Source: Nitriliruptoraceae bacterium (GTDB taxonomy: Bacteria > Actinomycetota > Nitriliruptoria > Nitriliruptorales > Nitriliruptoraceae). Taken from it: 6,530 nucleotides of DNA. The stretch covers positions 1 to 6,530 of the forward strand of contig SLLJ01000378.1 of NCBI GenBank assembly GCA_007134165.1, read 5' to 3'. Position numbers and translations under genes: made by a program. A model generated the notes under the pieces. It was given only the letters and a program-made list of their open reading frames with translations. It made no database searches and was not told the DNA's origin. Shown in pieces: positions 5,895 through 6,530 of the stretch (positions are counted from its first letter, which is position 1; every line of letters starts with the position of its first letter).

Positions 5895-6530
5895 TCAGGC
5901 CACGTCACCTTCGACCTCGGCGTTCCATTCGCGCTTGACGGCACGCCATGCCTCGTCGGTCAGGTGGCGCCGCCAGTACGGGGAGCACGACAGCCCGGCG
6001 CGGTCCAGAGCACGCTCGGCGAGCAGGTGACGACGGACCTCACGGACCTCAGCCGCTTCCCCGTGGACGAACGCGTGGACCCGCTCGGGCAGATCGGGCA
6101 GGTTCGCGACCGCATCGGGCAGCACTCGGCCGACACGATCGTGGTCGCCGCTGCGGTGCAACCAGCGCAGCTCCACGCCCCCAGGGTGGGCGAGGTCCAG
6201 CTCGTGCTCGGGGCCGTCGACCACGATCAGCGCGCTCCCTCGGGCGTCGGTCGGCAGCACCTCCAGCGACGCGGCGATCGCCGGCAGGGCGGACTCGTCG
6301 CCGGCCAACAGGTGGTGGTCGACCTGCGGATCGGGCCGGTAGCCGCCGCTAGGGCCCGTGAGTACCAGCACGTCGCCAACCACGGCGGTAGCTGCCCAGG
6401 TGCCGCCAGGACCTCCGTGGTGGGCCACCACGTCCAGCGTCAGCTCGCCCCGGACCGCATCGAAGCGTCGCACGGTGTAGCGACGACGAGCCGGCTGCAG
6501 GTGGTGGGGCTGTGCCTCGCGGACCACCTC
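5895..6530 (-). CDS. Siderophore-interacting FAD/NAD(P)H ferric reductase, partial
   Basis: The C-terminal 211 residues of a SIP (siderophore-interacting protein, ViuB/YqjH-like) flavoprotein. The gene runs off the right edge of the window, so the first few dozen residues and the true start are missing. These cytoplasmic enzymes reduce ferric iron in imported siderophores, using FAD and NAD(P)H, to release ferrous iron. Visible in order: the RRRYTVRRFD flavin-binding motif (RxYT type) near the left end of the fragment; GELTLDVVAHHG; GDVLVLTGPSGGY, contacting the cofactor phosphates; LLAGDESALPAI, the NAD(P)-binding signature; a VELRWLHR strand; FVHGEAAEVREVRRHLL, the family's GEA motif and helix; and SPYWRRH near the C-terminus, matching the family's GYWRxG-type motif with Ser-Pro in place of Gly. 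No break is seen. Codons for Glu-Val-Arg are duplicated as a 9-bp tandem (6033-6050). It converges on the CPBP gene with 25 bp between stops and no obvious shared terminator. A Fur/DtxR/IdeR site, if any, would lie outside the window. Confidence 0.93.
   Translation of the reverse strand, partial: EVVREAQPHHLQPARRRYTVRRFDAVRGELTLDVVAHHGGPGGTWAATAVVGDVLVLTGPSGGYRPDPQVDHHLLAGDESALPAIAASLEVLPTDARGSALIVVDGPEHELDLAHPGGVELRWLHRSGDHDRVGRVLPDAVANLPDLPERVHAFVHGEAAEVREVRRHLLAERALDRAGLSCSPYWRRHLTDEAWRAVKREWNAEVEGDVA

Overview
The window is GC-rich throughout, its real genes mostly end codons in G or C, and two of its four start-bearing genes begin with GTG behind AAGGAG/GAGGA-type ribosome sites. Together with the gene types (actinobacterial-style acyltransferase 3 protein, CopB-type copper ATPase, siderophore-interacting ferric reductase), this points to a high-GC actinobacterium. 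I cannot name the genus.

Layout. Bases 1-850 hold no gene I can defend. They contain two tandem, about 63-bp-spaced, near-palindromic units (59-110 and 124-171) and an isolated 20-nt perfect palindrome (409-428). Next, on the minus strand, is a small STAS/SpoIIAA-like protein gene (851-1204). It is divergent from a plus-strand integral membrane acyltransferase 3 gene (1386-2525), with 181 bp between them. A gap of 164 bp leads to a complete P1B-3 (CPH-type, CopB) copper/silver ATPase (2690-4768). After a 215-bp spacer with overlapping alternative hairpins comes a CPBP-family intramembrane protease gene (4984-5869). It carries every family motif but is broken by five single-base indels. It is convergent, 25 bp apart, with a siderophore-interacting (SIP) FAD/NAD(P)H reductase gene on the minus strand. 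The N-terminal part of that gene lies beyond the right edge (5895-6530).

How the genes relate. Metal handling is the only common thread: copper/silver efflux by CopB and probable ferric-siderophore reduction by the SIP protein. They are in opposite orientation, separated by a disrupted gene, and share no visible regulatory site, so I see no joint system. No copper regulator (CsoR, CopY or CueR type) or CopZ chaperone gene is in the window. Acyltransferase, CopB and CPBP genes lie in one direction, but gaps of 164 and 215 bp argue for separate or only loosely linked transcription.

I did not find a convincing undescribed multi-gene system. The items most worth a second look are the cluster of frameshifts confined to the CPBP gene and the tandem palindromic units at the left edge.
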